Shown piece after piece: positions 38,166-47,918 of a stretch of DNA of 64,000 bases (position 1 is the first letter of the stretch; the number at the start of each line of letters is the position of its first letter). The translations under genes were made by a program, and so were the position numbers. This DNA comes from Methylobacterium dankookense. GTDB taxonomy: Bacteria > Pseudomonadota > Alphaproteobacteria > Rhizobiales > Beijerinckiaceae. Under the pieces are notes generated by a model. It did not search any database and had not been told where the DNA came from. It saw only the letters and a program-made list of their open reading frames with translations. The stretch is from assembly GCF_902141855.1 (NCBI RefSeq), contig NZ_CABFVH010000010.1, forward strand, positions 62,001-126,000, written 5' to 3'.

Positions 38166-38867
38166 ATGCGGGTACTTCTGATCGAGGACGACAGCGCCAC
38201 GGCGCAGAGCATCGAACTGATGCTCAAGTCCGAGAACTTCAACACCTACACCACCGATCTCGGTGAGGAGGGTGTCGATCTCGGCAAGCTCTACGACTAC
38301 GACATCATCCTCCTCGATCTGAACCTGCCCGACATGTCGGGCTACGAGGTGCTGCGCTCGCTCCGCGTCGCCAAGGTGAAGACTCCGATCCTGATCCTGT
38401 CCGGCATGGCCGGCATCGAGGACAAGGTGAAGGGCCTCGGCTTCGGCGCCGACGACTACCTGACGAAGCCCTTCCACAAGGACGAGCTCGTCGCCCGCAT
38501 CCACGCCATCGTCCGCCGCTCGAAGGGCCACGCCCAGTCCGTCATCACGACCGGCGACCTGGTGGTGAATCTCGACCAGAAGACCGTCGAGGTCTCCGGC
38601 GCCCGCGTCCACCTCACGGGCAAGGAGTACCAGATGCTGGAGCTCCTCTCGCTCCGGAAGGGCACGACGCTCACCAAGGAGATGTTCCTCAACCATCTCT
38701 ACGGCGGCATGGACGAGCCCGAGCTGAAGATCATCGACGTGTTCATCTGCAAGCTCCGCAAGAAGCTCGCCAACGCCAGCCAGGGCAAGAACTACATCGA
38801 GACCGTCTGGGGCCGCGGCTACGTCCTGCGCGAGCCGATGGACGGCGAAGAGCGCATCGCGGTCTGA
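38166..38867 (+). CDS. ctrA: Cell-cycle master response regulator CtrA
   Basis: OmpR-family transcription factor of 233 residues that controls the cell cycle, flagella and chemotaxis in alphaproteobacteria. The receiver has EDD at residues 7-9, phospho-Asp 51 ([19 protein letters not shown]) and Lys in [20 protein letters not shown]. The winged-helix DNA-binding domain begins near residue 125 and reads [34 protein letters not shown] and [12 protein letters not shown]. It ends ERIAV rather than the AlaAla degradation tag known from Caulobacter CtrA. A strong terminator follows at 38887. Confidence 0.97.
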   Translation: MRVLLIEDDSATAQSIELMLKSENFNTYTTDLGEEGVDLGKLYDYDIILLDLNLPDMSGYEVLRSLRVAKVKTPILILSGMAGIEDKVKGLGFGADDYLTKPFHKDELVARIHAIVRRSKGHAQSVITTGDLVVNLDQKTVEVSGARVHLTGKEYQMLELLSLRKGTTLTKEMFLNHLYGGMDEPELKIIDVFICKLRKKLANASQGKNYIETVWGRGYVLREPMDGEERIAV

Positions 38868-38886
38868 TCCGCCCCACCCGCTGCCC

Positions 38887-38936
38887 CGAAGGGCCTGCCG
38901 CCGCGGAGACGATCCGCGGCGGCAGGCCCTTCGCGT
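38887..38936 (+). terminator. Strong terminator after ctrA
   Basis: A perfect 21-bp stem (38887-38907 with 38913-38933) and a 5-base loop, followed by CGTTT. It starts CGAAGGGCCTGCCGCCGCGG. It is one of the most stable hairpins in the window and isolates ctrA from the metal-efflux operon. Confidence 0.88.
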
Positions 38937-39063
38937 TTGGGGTCCGCCGTCCCGCCTCCTGTGCGCCACGGCACGCCCCGAGGGGCGCCGCCATGCCGGA
39001 GGCGGGGCCGTGGCGCGGGCGCCCCTGTTCGGGCGGGCGGGATGTGCTATGGCTCGGCCCGTG

Positions 39064-39456
39064 ATGAGACCGACTCTGCACGGCTGGCGCATGCTGACCG
39101 CGATCCTTCAGATCGCGGCCTTCGTGCTGTTCGTGCTGCCGGCGCCCGCCCAGGCCGCGGTGCACCGGCATGCGGGCCTCCACGCTGCGCTGGAACAGGC
39201 CGCGGCCGAGCACGGCCACACCGTCCTCGCCACGGATTCCGCCACCGACCAGGCCGACGCCGTCCCCAATGCGGGCGGCGGCCACGACACCTGCTGGCTC
39301 GGCTGCTGCTCCTGCCACGCCTTCGTCGGGGCGGCACCCGTCGCGCCCATGCGCACCGCCTGGACGGCGCGGCGCCTGCCCGTTCCCGCGCCCGACGCCG
39401 CCCGGCCGGACGCGACGCCCGAAGCCCTGCCCGAGCCCCCGAGACACGACGCCTGA
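39064..39456 (+). CDS. Small secreted His/Cys-containing protein before metal efflux operon
   Basis: About 130 residues; the start is uncertain (ATG at 39049, 39064 or 39091, and a GTG at 39010). An N-terminal signal or anchor (MLTAILQIAAFVLFVLPAPA) is followed by His-rich (VHRHAGLHAALEQAAAEHGH) and Cys-rich (GGHDTCWLGCCSCHAF) segments suited to metal binding. It resembles the small periplasmic proteins that precede heavy-metal RND operons (DUF2946/CzcI-like), which is inferred from size and position. The adaptor gene follows after 86 bases. Confidence 0.65.
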   Translation: MRPTLHGWRMLTAILQIAAFVLFVLPAPAQAAVHRHAGLHAALEQAAAEHGHTVLATDSATDQADAVPNAGGGHDTCWLGCCSCHAFVGAAPVAPMRTAWTARRLPVPAPDAARPDATPEALPEPPRHDA

Positions 39457-39542
39457 GACCTGCGCGCCCGTCGGCGCGCTTCGCGTGGGACGTCGAGCCG
39501 CCCCGCGCCCGGTTTCGGACACGGTCAAGGGTGCCTTTTCCC

Positions 39543-41243
39543 ATGCGGATTCCATTTCGTGCCGCCCGCGCGGCTCTCCTCGCGCTCGCCCTCGGGGCCG
39601 GCGCGGCCTCGGCGCACGAGGGCCACGATCACGGCGACGCGCCCAAGGCGGCGCCCGCGACGATCACGCCGCGCGGCACGTCGAGCACCGATGCGCTCGA
39701 ACTCGTCGCGGTCGCGCGCAACGGCCAGATCACGGTGTTCATCGACCGCGCTGCGACCAACGAGCCGGTGACGGCGGCGCAGGTCGAGGCCGAGACGCCC
39801 GAGGGCACCGCCACAGCGGCGCCCGCCCCGGACGGCAGCTACCGCCTCGACGCCCATTGGAGCGAGAGGCCCGGCGCCTACGACGTGCTGTTCACGGTGA
39901 CCGTCGACGGCGCGGCCGAGCTGTTCCCCGTCTCCCTCACCGTGCCGGAGCCGCCGCCGGCCCCGCCCTCCGGCCCCGCCGCCGCCTGGCATGCCGGCCT
40001 CGCGGTCGCGCACGATTTCCGCCAGCACCTGCGCGAGGCCGATCCGATGCCCTTTCTCGTCGGGGGTGCGGGCTTCCTCCTCGGCATCGCGGCGACCCTC
40101 GCCTTCCGGCGCCGCCCCCTCGTGCCGGCCATCGCCGTGCTCATTCTGATCGCGGCCTTCCTCGCGGCGCCCGTCGCCTTCGCCGGCGAGGGGCACGACC
40201 ACGGCGCCCCCCAGGCAGCTCAGATGGCGGCGCCCGGCCCGCAGGACCTCGCCCAGCGCTTGCCCGACGGCTCGGTCTTCGTGCCGAAGCCCACGCAGCG
40301 GGTGCTCAGCCTGCGCACCCTGGTGACGGCGGAAGCCCCGCTTAGCCGCACCACCGAGCTGCCCGGCCGCGTCGTGCCGGATCCGAATGCCAGCGGCGTC
40401 GTGCAATCCTCGGTGGGCGGCCGGCTCTCGCCGCCGGCCTCCGGCCTGTTCCCCCGGCTCGGCACACGGGTCTCGAAGGGCGACGTGCTCGCCACCGTGA
40501 CGCCGCCGGTCCAAGCCGTGGACGTCTCCGACATGCGCCAGCGCCAGGGCGAACTCGACCAGCAGATCGCCATCGTCGAGCGCCGGGTCGAGCGCTACCG
40601 CAAGCTCGCGCCGGGCGGCGCGATCTCGCAGGTGCAGCTCGAGGAGGCCCAGGCCGAGCTGAAGGGGTTGGTCGACCGCCGCAGCGCGCTCGACGGCGTG
40701 CGCGCCCAGCCCGAATCACTCACCGCGCCAGTCTCCGGCATCGTCGCCGAGGCGAACGCGGTGGCCGGCAAGATGGCGAGCCCCGGCGCCGTGGTGTTCC
40801 AGATCGTCGATCCGGACCGGCTCTGGGTGGAGGCCCTGAGCTTCGACGCCCCAGCCGCGGCGGCCGACGCCACCGCCCGCCTCGCGGACGGGCGGGTGCT
40901 GAGCCTCGCCTATATGGGCGCCGGCCTCGCCGACCGCAGCCAGGCGGTGCCGGTGCAGTTCGCGATCCGCGGCACGCAGGCCGACCTGCGCACCGGCCAG
41001 TTCGTCACCGTGCTCGCCGAGACCGACGCCCGCCAGACCGGCCTCGCCCTGCCCCGCACCAGCGTGGTCCGCGGCGGCAACGGCCAGAGCATCGTCTACG
41101 AGCACACCGCGCCCGAGCGCTTCGAGCCGCGCGAGGTGCGCGTCGAGCCCCTCGACGCCAGCCGCGTGCTGGTGGTCTCGGGGCTGGCGCCCGGCCGCCG
41201 CATCGTCGCCCAGGGCGCCGAGCTCCTCAATCAGGTCCGCTGA
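39543..41243 (+). CDS. Heavy-metal RND efflux periplasmic adaptor with extra N-terminal domain
   Basis: 566-residue membrane-fusion protein of a Czc/Cus-type exporter. The ATG at 39543 starts a signal peptide, then the His-rich AHEGHDHGDAP. A beta-rich domain (about residues 55-145), a Pro-rich linker and two hydrophobic segments (about residues 178-220) come next. A second His-rich motif, GEGHDHGAPQ, precedes the HlyD core: RTTELPGRVVPDPNASGVVQ, the coiled-coil hairpin (about residues 325-370), lipoyl-like LTAPVSGIVAEANAV and a C-terminal barrel. The first 220 residues look like a separate module fused to a standard CzcB/CusB. Confidence 0.88.
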   Translation: MRIPFRAARAALLALALGAGAASAHEGHDHGDAPKAAPATITPRGTSSTDALELVAVARNGQITVFIDRAATNEPVTAAQVEAETPEGTATAAPAPDGSYRLDAHWSERPGAYDVLFTVTVDGAAELFPVSLTVPEPPPAPPSGPAAAWHAGLAVAHDFRQHLREADPMPFLVGGAGFLLGIAATLAFRRRPLVPAIAVLILIAAFLAAPVAFAGEGHDHGAPQAAQMAAPGPQDLAQRLPDGSVFVPKPTQRVLSLRTLVTAEAPLSRTTELPGRVVPDPNASGVVQSSVGGRLSPPASGLFPRLGTRVSKGDVLATVTPPVQAVDVSDMRQRQGELDQQIAIVERRVERYRKLAPGGAISQVQLEEAQAELKGLVDRRSALDGVRAQPESLTAPVSGIVAEANAVAGKMASPGAVVFQIVDPDRLWVEALSFDAPAAAADATARLADGRVLSLAYMGAGLADRSQAVPVQFAIRGTQADLRTGQFVTVLAETDARQTGLALPRTSVVRGGNGQSIVYEHTAPERFEPREVRVEPLDASRVLVVSGLAPGRRIVAQGAELLNQVR

Positions 41244-41252
41244 GGAGCCCCG

Positions 41253-44200
41253 ATGTTCACGCTCCTCGTCACGCAGTCGCTGCGCAACCGCCTGCTCGTG
41301 CTGGCGCTCGCCGCCGTGCTCGTCCTCTACGGCGCCTTCGCCGTGACCAAGCTGCCGGTGGACGTCTTCCCCGACCTCAACCGGCCGACCGTCACCATCA
41401 TGACCGAGGCGGAAGGCCTCGCGCCCCAGGAGGTCGAGCAGACCGTCACCTTCCCCCTCGAGACGCAGATGAACGGCCTGCCCGGCGTCACCCGCGTCCG
41501 CTCGGTCTCGGGCGTCGGCCTCTCGGTCACCTATGTCGAGTTCGACTGGGGCACCGACATCTACCGCAACCGCCAGCAGGTCGCCGAGCGGCTGGCGACG
41601 GTGCGTCCGCAACTGCCCCCCACCGTGACCCCGATGATGGGCCCGGTCTCCTCGATCATGGGGCAGATCGTCATGGTGGCGCTGACCGGCGACACGGCCA
41701 GCCCGATGCAGCTCCGCGAGATCGCGGACTTCACCATCCGCCCGCGCCTGCTCGCGATCCCCGGCGTCGCGCAGGTGATCCCGATGGGCGGCGAGGTGCG
41801 CCAGTTCCGGGTGGCGCCCCAGCCCGCGGCGCTCCGCGCGCTCGGCGTCACGCAAGGCCAGCTCGAGACGGCGCTCGCGCAGTTCGGCACGAATACCGGC
41901 GGCGGCTTCACCGACCAGTATGCCCGCGAATACCTGATCCGGAACCTCGGCCGGACCATGGATCTCGACGACCTGCGCAACATGGTGGTCGCCACGGTCG
42001 AGACCCGGCCGGTCTACCTGCGGCAGGTGGCCGAGGTCTCCTTCGCGGCACGCGTGAAACGGGGTGACGCCGGCTATATGGGCGCGCCGGCCGTCGTCGT
42101 CTCGGTGGAGAAGCAGCCGGGCGTCGACACGGTCCGCCTCACCCGCGCGGTCGAGACGGCGCTCAACGAGATCACCGCGAGCCTGCCCCAGGGCGTGCGC
42201 GCCGACCGGCTGATCTTCCGGCAGGCGGACTTCATCGAGACCTCGATCCGCAACGTCGAATCGGTGCTGGTCGAGGCGGTCGCCGTCGTGGCCGTGGTGC
42301 TGTTCGCCTTCCTGCTCAACGTGCGCACCACCGCGATCTCGCTGACCGCGATCCCGGTCTCGATCCTCGCCACCGCGATCGTGTTCCACCTCGCGGGGCT
42401 CTCCATCAACACGATGACGCTCGGCGGGCTCGCCATCGCCATCGGCGAGCTCGTCGACGACGCGGTGGTCGACGTCGAGAACATTTTTCGCAGGCTCGGC
42501 GAGAACCGGAAGGCCGGCAACCCGCGCTCGGTCTTCGAGGTGGTGGTCTCCGCCTCGAACGAGGTGCGCTCCGGCATCGTCTACGCGACGATGGTGATCG
42601 TCCTCGTCTTCGTGCCGCTCTTCGCCCTGTCGGGCATCGAGGGCCGGCTCTTCGCGCCGCTGGGGCAGGCCTACATCGTCTCGATCCTGGCGAGCCTCCT
42701 CGTCTCGATCACCCTGACGCCGGTGCTCGCCTATTACCTGCTGCCGGGGATGAAGCGCCTGGAGGAGCACGAGAGCGGGCTGGTGCGCGTCCTGAAGCGG
42801 CTCAACGCGGCCGCCTTGCGCCTCGCCCTCGCCCACCGGCGGCCGATCCTGGCCGGCGCCGCGCTCACGGTCGCCGCGGCGGGCTTCGCCGCCACCACCC
42901 TGCCCCGCGCCTTCCTGCCGCCCTTCAACGAGGGCTCGTTCACGGTCAACATGACCTTCAATCCCGGCATCTCGCTCGCCGAGAGCAACCGGGTCGGACT
43001 CGTCGCCGAGCGCCTGCTCCTGGAGATCCCGGACGTGCGCTCGGTCGGGCGCCGCACCGGCCGGGCCGAGCTCGACGAGCATGCCGAGGGCGTGCACTCC
43101 TCCGACCTCGAAGTGGCGCTGAAGCTGGGCGCCCGGCCCAAGCCCGAGCTCGTCGCCGACATCCGCGGGCGGCTCGCGCTGCTCCCCGTCAACGTGAATG
43201 TCGGCCAGCCGATCTCGCACCGGCTCGACCACATGCTGTCCGGCGTGCGCGCCGAGATCGCGCTGAAGATCTTCGGCGAGGACCTCGACACGCTCCGCCG
43301 CCTCGCCGAGGACCTGCGGCGGCGCATGGCCGAGATCCCCGGCCTCGCCGACCTTCAGGTCGAGAAGCAGGTGCTGATCCCGCAGCTCGAGATCCGCGTC
43401 GACTACGCCCGCGCGGCCCTCTACGGCGTGCAGCCGGCCGCCCTGGTGGAGCAGTTGAGCCGCCTCTCCAACGGGCAGGTGGTCTCGCGGGTGGTGGACG
43501 GCTACCGCCGCTTCGACGTGGTGATGCGGCTCTCCGATTCCGTCCGCACCACGGGCGGGCTCGGCGACCTGCTGATCGAGACGCCCTCGGGCTGGGTGCC
43601 GGCGCGGCAGATCGCCGACATCCGCGAGACGGACGGGCCGAACCAGATCCTGCGCGAGAACGCCCGCCGCCGCATCGTGGTGATGGCCAATACGAGCCCC
43701 GGCGCCGACATGGGCGCCATCGTCACGGCCATCGAGAAGACGGTGGCCGAGGCCCGGCTGCCGGAGGGCTACGCCACCAGCCTCGAAGGCACCTTCCAGG
43801 CGCAGGGGGAAGCGAGCCGGACCATCGGCCTGCTCTCGGGGCTCTCCTTCGCCCTGGTCTTCGCCCTGCTCTACAGCCGCTACCGCTCGGTGGTGTTCAC
43901 GCTGATCATCCTCGGCAGCATCCCGCTGGCGCTGATCGGCTCGGTGGCGGCCCTGAAGATCGCCGGGCAGCCGCTCTCGGTGGCCTCGATGATCGGCTTC
44001 ATCACGCTGACCGGCATCGCCACCCGAAACGGCATCCTGAAGATCAGCCACATCCTCAACCTCGCGATCCACGAGGGCGTGCCCTTCGGGCCGGATCTCG
44101 TGATCCGCGGCAGCCTGGAGCGGCTGGCGCCGGTGCTGATGACGGCGCTCTCGGCGGGCGTCGCCCTTGTGCCGCTGCTGATCGGGGCCGACGCGCCGGG

Positions 44201-44384
44201 CAAGGAGATCCTCCACCCCGTGGCGGTGACGATCTTCGGCGGGCTGATCAGCGCCACGCTCCTCGACACGATCCTGACGCCGATCCTGTTCCTCAGCTTC
44301 GGGCGCAAGCCGCTGGAACGCCTGCGTCAGACGCAAGCGAACCCGGCCGATGCGGCCTCAGGCCGCCCGGCCGAAGCCTTCTGA
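41253..44384 (+). CDS. Heavy-metal efflux RND permease (CzcA/CusA-like)
   Basis: 1043-residue inner-membrane proton/metal antiporter subunit. Twelve-helix RND architecture with two large periplasmic loops. The HME-subfamily marks are [20 protein letters not shown] near the N-terminus and the paired proton-relay Asp residues in [20 protein letters not shown]. The second half contains [14 protein letters not shown] and [20 protein letters not shown] segments. It starts nine bases after the adaptor gene. The transported metal is not evident; Cus-type Met triads are not obvious, so Co/Zn/Cd/Ni is more likely than Cu/Ag, but this is weak. Confidence 0.94.
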   Translation: MFTLLVTQSLRNRLLVLALAAVLVLYGAFAVTKLPVDVFPDLNRPTVTIMTEAEGLAPQEVEQTVTFPLETQMNGLPGVTRVRSVSGVGLSVTYVEFDWGTDIYRNRQQVAERLATVRPQLPPTVTPMMGPVSSIMGQIVMVALTGDTASPMQLREIADFTIRPRLLAIPGVAQVIPMGGEVRQFRVAPQPAALRALGVTQGQLETALAQFGTNTGGGFTDQYAREYLIRNLGRTMDLDDLRNMVVATVETRPVYLRQVAEVSFAARVKRGDAGYMGAPAVVVSVEKQPGVDTVRLTRAVETALNEITASLPQGVRADRLIFRQADFIETSIRNVESVLVEAVAVVAVVLFAFLLNVRTTAISLTAIPVSILATAIVFHLAGLSINTMTLGGLAIAIGELVDDAVVDVENIFRRLGENRKAGNPRSVFEVVVSASNEVRSGIVYATMVIVLVFVPLFALSGIEGRLFAPLGQAYIVSILASLLVSITLTPVLAYYLLPGMKRLEEHESGLVRVLKRLNAAALRLALAHRRPILAGAALTVAAAGFAATTLPRAFLPPFNEGSFTVNMTFNPGISLAESNRVGLVAERLLLEIPDVRSVGRRTGRAELDEHAEGVHSSDLEVALKLGARPKPELVADIRGRLALLPVNVNVGQPISHRLDHMLSGVRAEIALKIFGEDLDTLRRLAEDLRRRMAEIPGLADLQVEKQVLIPQLEIRVDYARAALYGVQPAALVEQLSRLSNGQVVSRVVDGYRRFDVVMRLSDSVRTTGGLGDLLIETPSGWVPARQIADIRETDGPNQILRENARRRIVVMANTSPGADMGAIVTAIEKTVAEARLPEGYATSLEGTFQAQGEASRTIGLLSGLSFALVFALLYSRYRSVVFTLIILGSIPLALIGSVAALKIAGQPLSVASMIGFITLTGIATRNGILKISHILNLAIHEGVPFGPDLVIRGSLERLAPVLMTALSAGVALVPLLIGADAPGKEILHPVAVTIFGGLISATLLDTILTPILFLSFGRKPLERLRQTQANPADAASGRPAEAF

Positions 44385-44409
44385 ACCATCACCCCAGCAG
44401 GAGACGGAT

Positions 44410-44766
44410 ATGCGCAAGATTCTGGTCGCCGCCCTCGCCGCCGCCCTTCTCGCGACGCCCGCCGCGGCGGCCGGACCGAACGGCGGCCAGACCGTGGTGG
44501 CCGACGGGCACCCGGTCGAGTTCGTCAACACCGGGACGGGCGTGACCTTCTTCCTCTCGGACGAGGACGGGAAGCCGGTCGACACCGCCGGGCTCAGCGC
44601 CAAGGCCTATGTCCAGGCCGCCGGCAAGACCGAGACGCTGACCCTGAAACCGGCCGCGCCGAACAAGCTCGTCGCCGACCTTAAGGCCCCACTGCCTGCG
44701 GGCGCCAAGGTGGTGCTCTCGGCCAAGCTCCACGGCCATAACCTGCAGGCCCGGTTCACGCCCTGA
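44410..44766 (+). CDS. Small periplasmic protein of the metal efflux operon
   Basis: 118 residues from the ATG at 44410, with GGAGACGG just upstream. It has a signal peptide (KILVAALAAALLATPAAAAG). The mature part is beta-rich (NGGQTVVADGHPVEFVNTGT, GVTFFLSDEDGKPVDTAGLS, LHGHNLQARFTP) and resembles a small Ig-like or CopC/YtkA-like domain similar in flavour to the extra domain of the adaptor encoded upstream. It is the last gene of the operon. Confidence 0.78.
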   Translation: MRKILVAALAAALLATPAAAAGPNGGQTVVADGHPVEFVNTGTGVTFFLSDEDGKPVDTAGLSAKAYVQAAGKTETLTLKPAAPNKLVADLKAPLPAGAKVVLSAKLHGHNLQARFTP

Positions 44767-44782
44767 ACCGGGGCGCGGATCC

Positions 44783-45001
44783 TCAGGCCCGGTGGTGGCG
44801 CAGCAGCCCCGCGACGCTGGAGCAGGCGATCACGCAGCCGACGCCCATGAGGCAGAGGCAACCGATCGCCGGTCCCGGCCGCCCCCGGCCGAGCACGATG
44901 GCGGCGACCACGGGAAGCAGGGCGAGGACGAGCAGAAGGGTCACGGGCAACGCTCCGAAGGTCTGCGACGCGGCAGAGCCTAGGGGCGAGGGGTTAACCA
45001 T
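44783..45001 (-). CDS. Small membrane protein, hypothetical
   Basis: Up to 72 residues; the start may be the ATG at 45001 or a downstream GTG near 44945. Two hydrophobic helices (LPVTLLLVLALLPVVAAIVL and AIGCLCLMGVGCVIACSSVA) are separated by GRGRPGP. The arrangement recalls short superinfection-immunity-like membrane proteins, but the resemblance is weak. Short length and no recognised family keep confidence modest. Confidence 0.5.
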   Translation of the reverse strand: MVNPSPLGSAASQTFGALPVTLLLVLALLPVVAAIVLGRGRPGPAIGCLCLMGVGCVIACSSVAGLLRHHRA

Positions 45002-45050
45002 CTTTCACCGCCGCGCGTGCGGGTGGCTTTCCTGCAACGCGCACGCGGCC

Positions 45051-45476
45051 TCAATGGCAGCCGCAGCCGCTGCCGCAGCTTCCGCCCGCGGCGGGCGCCG
45101 CCTGGGCCGTGCCGCGGCGCTCACGGTCGAGCCCGCGCTCGGCGAGCTCGGCGAGATAGGTCTTCCAGCGGTCGCAATACTCGGCGCCGAGCGTGTAGAG
45201 GTAGCCCCAGCCGTAGATGCCGGTATCGTGCATGTCGTCGAAGCCGAGCTTGACCGCGTAGTTGCCGACCGGCTGCACGGCCAGGATCTCGACCGCGCGC
45301 TTGCCGCCGATCACCTTGCGCTCGGCCGGCGAATGGCCCTGCACCTCGGCCGAGGGGCTCGACACGCGCAGATACTCCGCTGGCAGGGCGAAGCGCTTGC
45401 CGTCGTCGAAGGCGACGTTGAGGATGCGCTTGTCGGCGGACAGGCGGATCTCGGTGGGCCAGCGTTCCTCGCTCAC
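45051..45476 (-). CDS. DUF971 (GBBH-like N-terminal domain) protein
   Basis: 141 residues starting at a GTG (45476). The domain pattern is clear: [60 protein letters not shown] and [12 protein letters not shown]. It is the zinc-binding-type N-terminal domain of gamma-butyrobetaine hydroxylases occurring alone. The C-terminus has a Cys/Gly tail ([11 protein letters not shown]). The stand-alone form is linked with Fe-S and molybdenum-cofactor genes; here it is divergent from moaA, which fits that association. Confidence 0.88.
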   Translation of the reverse strand: MSEERWPTEIRLSADKRILNVAFDDGKRFALPAEYLRVSSPSAEVQGHSPAERKVIGGKRAVEILAVQPVGNYAVKLGFDDMHDTGIYGWGYLYTLGAEYCDRWKTYLAELAERGLDRERRGTAQAAPAAGGSCGSGCGCH

Positions 45477-45621
45477 GGATCAGGTCCCTTTCACAAGCGG
45501 CGTGCGGCGGCTGGTCCGGCCCAGCTTGCTCCCTGGCACACATCCCCTCATATGCCAGGACATGCTAGGTTCGTCACGCGACGCCATCGTCAACCAGCCG
45601 CAGCAGAGCCCTGAACCCGAG

Positions 45622-46662
45622 ATGTGGGGACCGCGTACCGATTTCGCAGCGACCGCTGCCCCCGCACCCGCGCCGCTGATCGATCCGTTCCAGCGGGCGA
45701 TCACCTATCTGCGCATCTCGGTGACGGATCGCTGCGATCTGCGCTGCGTCTACTGCATGGCGGAGGAGATGAACTTCCTCCCAAAGCGCGACCTCCTGAC
45801 CTTGGAGGAGCTGGACCGTCTCTGCGGCGTGTTCATCGCGCGCGGCGTGCGCAAGCTGCGCATCACCGGCGGCGAGCCGCTGGTGCGGCGCGACATCATG
45901 CACCTGTTCCACCGCCTGTCGCGCCATCTCGGCACGGGCGCCCTGCAGGAGCTGACGCTCACCACCAACGGCACCCAGCTCGGGCGATTCGCAGGTGAGC
46001 TCGCCGATCTCGGCGTGCGCCGGGTCAACGTCTCCCTCGACACCCTCGACCCGGACAAGTTCCGCGCGATCACCCGCCGCGGCGACCTGAAGGTCGTGCT
46101 CGACGGGATCGCCGCGGCGCGCGACGCCGGCATCAAGGTGAAGATCAATGCGGTGGCGCTGAAGGGCGTCAACGAGCACGAGATCGCCGACATGATCGCC
46201 TGGGCCCACGGGCTCGGCATGGACATGACGCTGATCGAGGTGATGCCGCTCGGCGAGGTCGAGGGCGACCGCACCGACCAGTTCCTGCCCCTCTCGGTGG
46301 CGCGGCAGCAGCTGGAGGAGCGCTACACCCTCACCCCCCTGCCCGACCGGACCGGCGGCCCGGCCCGCTACGTGCACGTGGCGGAGACCGGCGGGAGGCT
46401 CGGCTTCATCACGCCGCTGACGCACAATTTCTGCGAGAGCTGCAACCGGGTGCGCCTGACCTGCACCGGCAAGCTCTACATGTGCCTCGGGCAGGAGGAT
46501 GCCGCCGACCTGCGCGCGGCGCTCCGCGCCTCGCCGGACGACGCCCTGGTGACGCAGGCGGTGATCGACGCGATCGCGCGCAAGCCCAAGGGCCACGACT
46601 TCGTCATCGAGCGCCAGCGCCCGGCCGCCGTGCCGCGCCATATGAGCGTGACCGGCGGCTGA
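45622..46662 (+). CDS. moaA: GTP 3',8-cyclase, molybdenum cofactor biosynthesis
   Basis: Radical-SAM enzyme that starts molybdopterin synthesis from GTP. The ATG at 45622 gives 346 residues; an ATG at 45562 would add 20. The first cluster motif is [18 protein letters not shown] (CxxxCxxC), followed by [16 protein letters not shown]. The second cluster cysteines are in [20 protein letters not shown]. The family's C-terminal GG ending is present (SVTGG). The nearby DUF971 gene supports the Fe-S/Moco context. Other moa genes are not in the window. Confidence 0.95.
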   Translation: MWGPRTDFAATAAPAPAPLIDPFQRAITYLRISVTDRCDLRCVYCMAEEMNFLPKRDLLTLEELDRLCGVFIARGVRKLRITGGEPLVRRDIMHLFHRLSRHLGTGALQELTLTTNGTQLGRFAGELADLGVRRVNVSLDTLDPDKFRAITRRGDLKVVLDGIAAARDAGIKVKINAVALKGVNEHEIADMIAWAHGLGMDMTLIEVMPLGEVEGDRTDQFLPLSVARQQLEERYTLTPLPDRTGGPARYVHVAETGGRLGFITPLTHNFCESCNRVRLTCTGKLYMCLGQEDAADLRAALRASPDDALVTQAVIDAIARKPKGHDFVIERQRPAAVPRHMSVTGG

Positions 46663-46664
46663 TC

Positions 46665-46780
46665 CATCCGGGTTTCGAAAGGGATCATCCCTGTCGCGGG
46701 TCCAGGGCAGAGCCCTGGATGCCGTCGGGGCTTGGCCCCGACACCCCACCAAAGGGATGATCCCTTTGGGAACCCGGATC
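46665..46780. repeat. Nested-palindrome intergenic repeat, copy C (largest)
   Basis: Fills the junction between convergent moaA and the gene ending at 46781. Outer arms ATCCGGGTT (46666-46674) and AACCCGGAT (46771-46779) and inner arms AAAGGGATCATCCC (46678-46691) and GGGATGATCCCTTT (46754-46767) are exact reverse complements. Further hairpins (CCAGGGCAGAGCCCTGG and GTCGGGGCTTGGCCCCGAC) sit inside. This is the most complete of three copies. Confidence 0.82.
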
Positions 46781-46990
46781 TCAGTCCGCGCTCATCGGGG
46801 GCATGTAGGGCTGGCCTTCGGCGGTCAGCGCGCGGTCCAGGGTCTCGATCGCGACGAGGATGCGGGTCAGGTCCTCGGCCATCGTCACCGGGGCGAGGTC
46901 CATGCTCGCGATGCGGCGGGCGAGCGTGTCGCGCTCGCGCACGAGGCTGGCGCGCGCCCGGTTGAGGGTCTCGATCGCCGACTCTGTCAT
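46781..46990 (-). CDS. Short helical hypothetical protein
   Basis: 69 residues from the ATG at 46990. Nearly all helix, with heptad-like hydrophobics (SAIETLNRARASLVRERDTL, ARRIASMDLAPVTMAEDLTR), suggesting a small coiled-coil protein. No signal peptide. No family recognised. The end abuts repeat copy C. An open upstream extension to 47050 has no conserved features. Confidence 0.6.
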   Translation of the reverse strand: MTESAIETLNRARASLVRERDTLARRIASMDLAPVTMAEDLTRILVAIETLDRALTAEGQPYMPPMSAD

Positions 46991-47089
46991 GGCAGCCCCG
47001 TTCTCCGCCGACCGGCCCATTAAAACGGCCGACGGCCCCGCGCGTCGCAACGCGCGGGGCCGTCATGAAGATCCGGGGTTCGGAATCGG

Positions 47090-47821
47090 TTACGGGCAGG
47101 CGTGGCGCCGGCCGTCATTGCCGAGATAGGTGCCGGTCCGCGTGTCGTAGGAGCGGAAGCGGCGCACGCAATACGCGACCGAGGCGCCATCGGAGCCGCC
47201 ATCGGTGGCCGCCGGCTCGGCATAGTCCTCGCCGCCATAGGTCACGGGCGCGTAGCCGCCGCCGTAATAGCCGTCATAGGGGTAGGGATAGCCGTCGCCG
47301 TAGCCGCCATAGAGGCCGCCCGCGGCAAGGCCGAGGCCAACGCCCGCCCCGAAGCCGGCGAGCCCATAGCCGCCGCGGCGCCAGTAACCGTGACCCCGAT
47401 GGTAGCCGTAGCCCCGGTTGAAGCCGGCGGCACGGTAGCCGTTGCCGAAGCCGGGATTGTTGAATCCCGGATTGCGCCCTGCGAAACCCGGATTGGCCGC
47501 GACGCCGGGATTGCCGGCGAAGCCGGGCCGGGGACCGCCGCCGAAGCCGCGGCCCGCGAAACCGCCACCCTGTTGGAGACCGCCACCGCGGAAACCGGCG
47601 CCACCGATCGTCTGCTGGCCGCCGACACCGCCGAAGCCGCCGCGGCCGGCCCCGAAGGTGCCCATCCGGACACCGCCACCCGCGAGGGCACCGCCCCCGC
47701 CGCCGAGGACGCCGCCGGCCATCCCGCTACCCACGGCCCGGCCCCTCTGGGCGTCGGCCGTCGCCGGAAGCAGGGCGATCGCACCGGTGAGGAGCGCTGA
47801 GGCGAAGAGAAGCTGTTTCAT
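47090..47821 (-). CDS. BA14K family secreted protein with glycine-rich repeats
   Basis: 243 residues with a signal peptide (KQLLFASALLTGAIALLPAT). The middle (residues 20-175) is dominated by Gly/Phe/Asn/Arg repeats such as GFAGNPG, NPGFAGRNPGFNNPGFGNGY and GGYG runs. The C-terminus is a BA14K module: YCVRRFRSYDTRTGTYLGND followed by GRRHACP. BA14K was first described as an immunoreactive Brucella protein with lectin-like properties. The repeat region is low complexity and likely length-variable. Confidence 0.85.
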   Translation of the reverse strand: MKQLLFASALLTGAIALLPATADAQRGRAVGSGMAGGVLGGGGGALAGGGVRMGTFGAGRGGFGGVGGQQTIGGAGFRGGGLQQGGGFAGRGFGGGPRPGFAGNPGVAANPGFAGRNPGFNNPGFGNGYRAAGFNRGYGYHRGHGYWRRGGYGLAGFGAGVGLGLAAGGLYGGYGDGYPYPYDGYYGGGYAPVTYGGEDYAEPAATDGGSDGASVAYCVRRFRSYDTRTGTYLGNDGRRHACP

Positions 47822-47918
47822 GATCCGATCCTGCCGCTCGCAAACTTTGTGGAGAGTCAACGGCCGAGGGACCGGAATTGATCATGCTACACTTTGTCCC
47901 GACGAGACCGCGGGCTCA

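Noticed and set aside
40716..44336. A minus-strand open frame of 1206 codons opposite the RND permease
   Set aside because: Antisense shadow of a clearly recognised 1043-residue RND protein.
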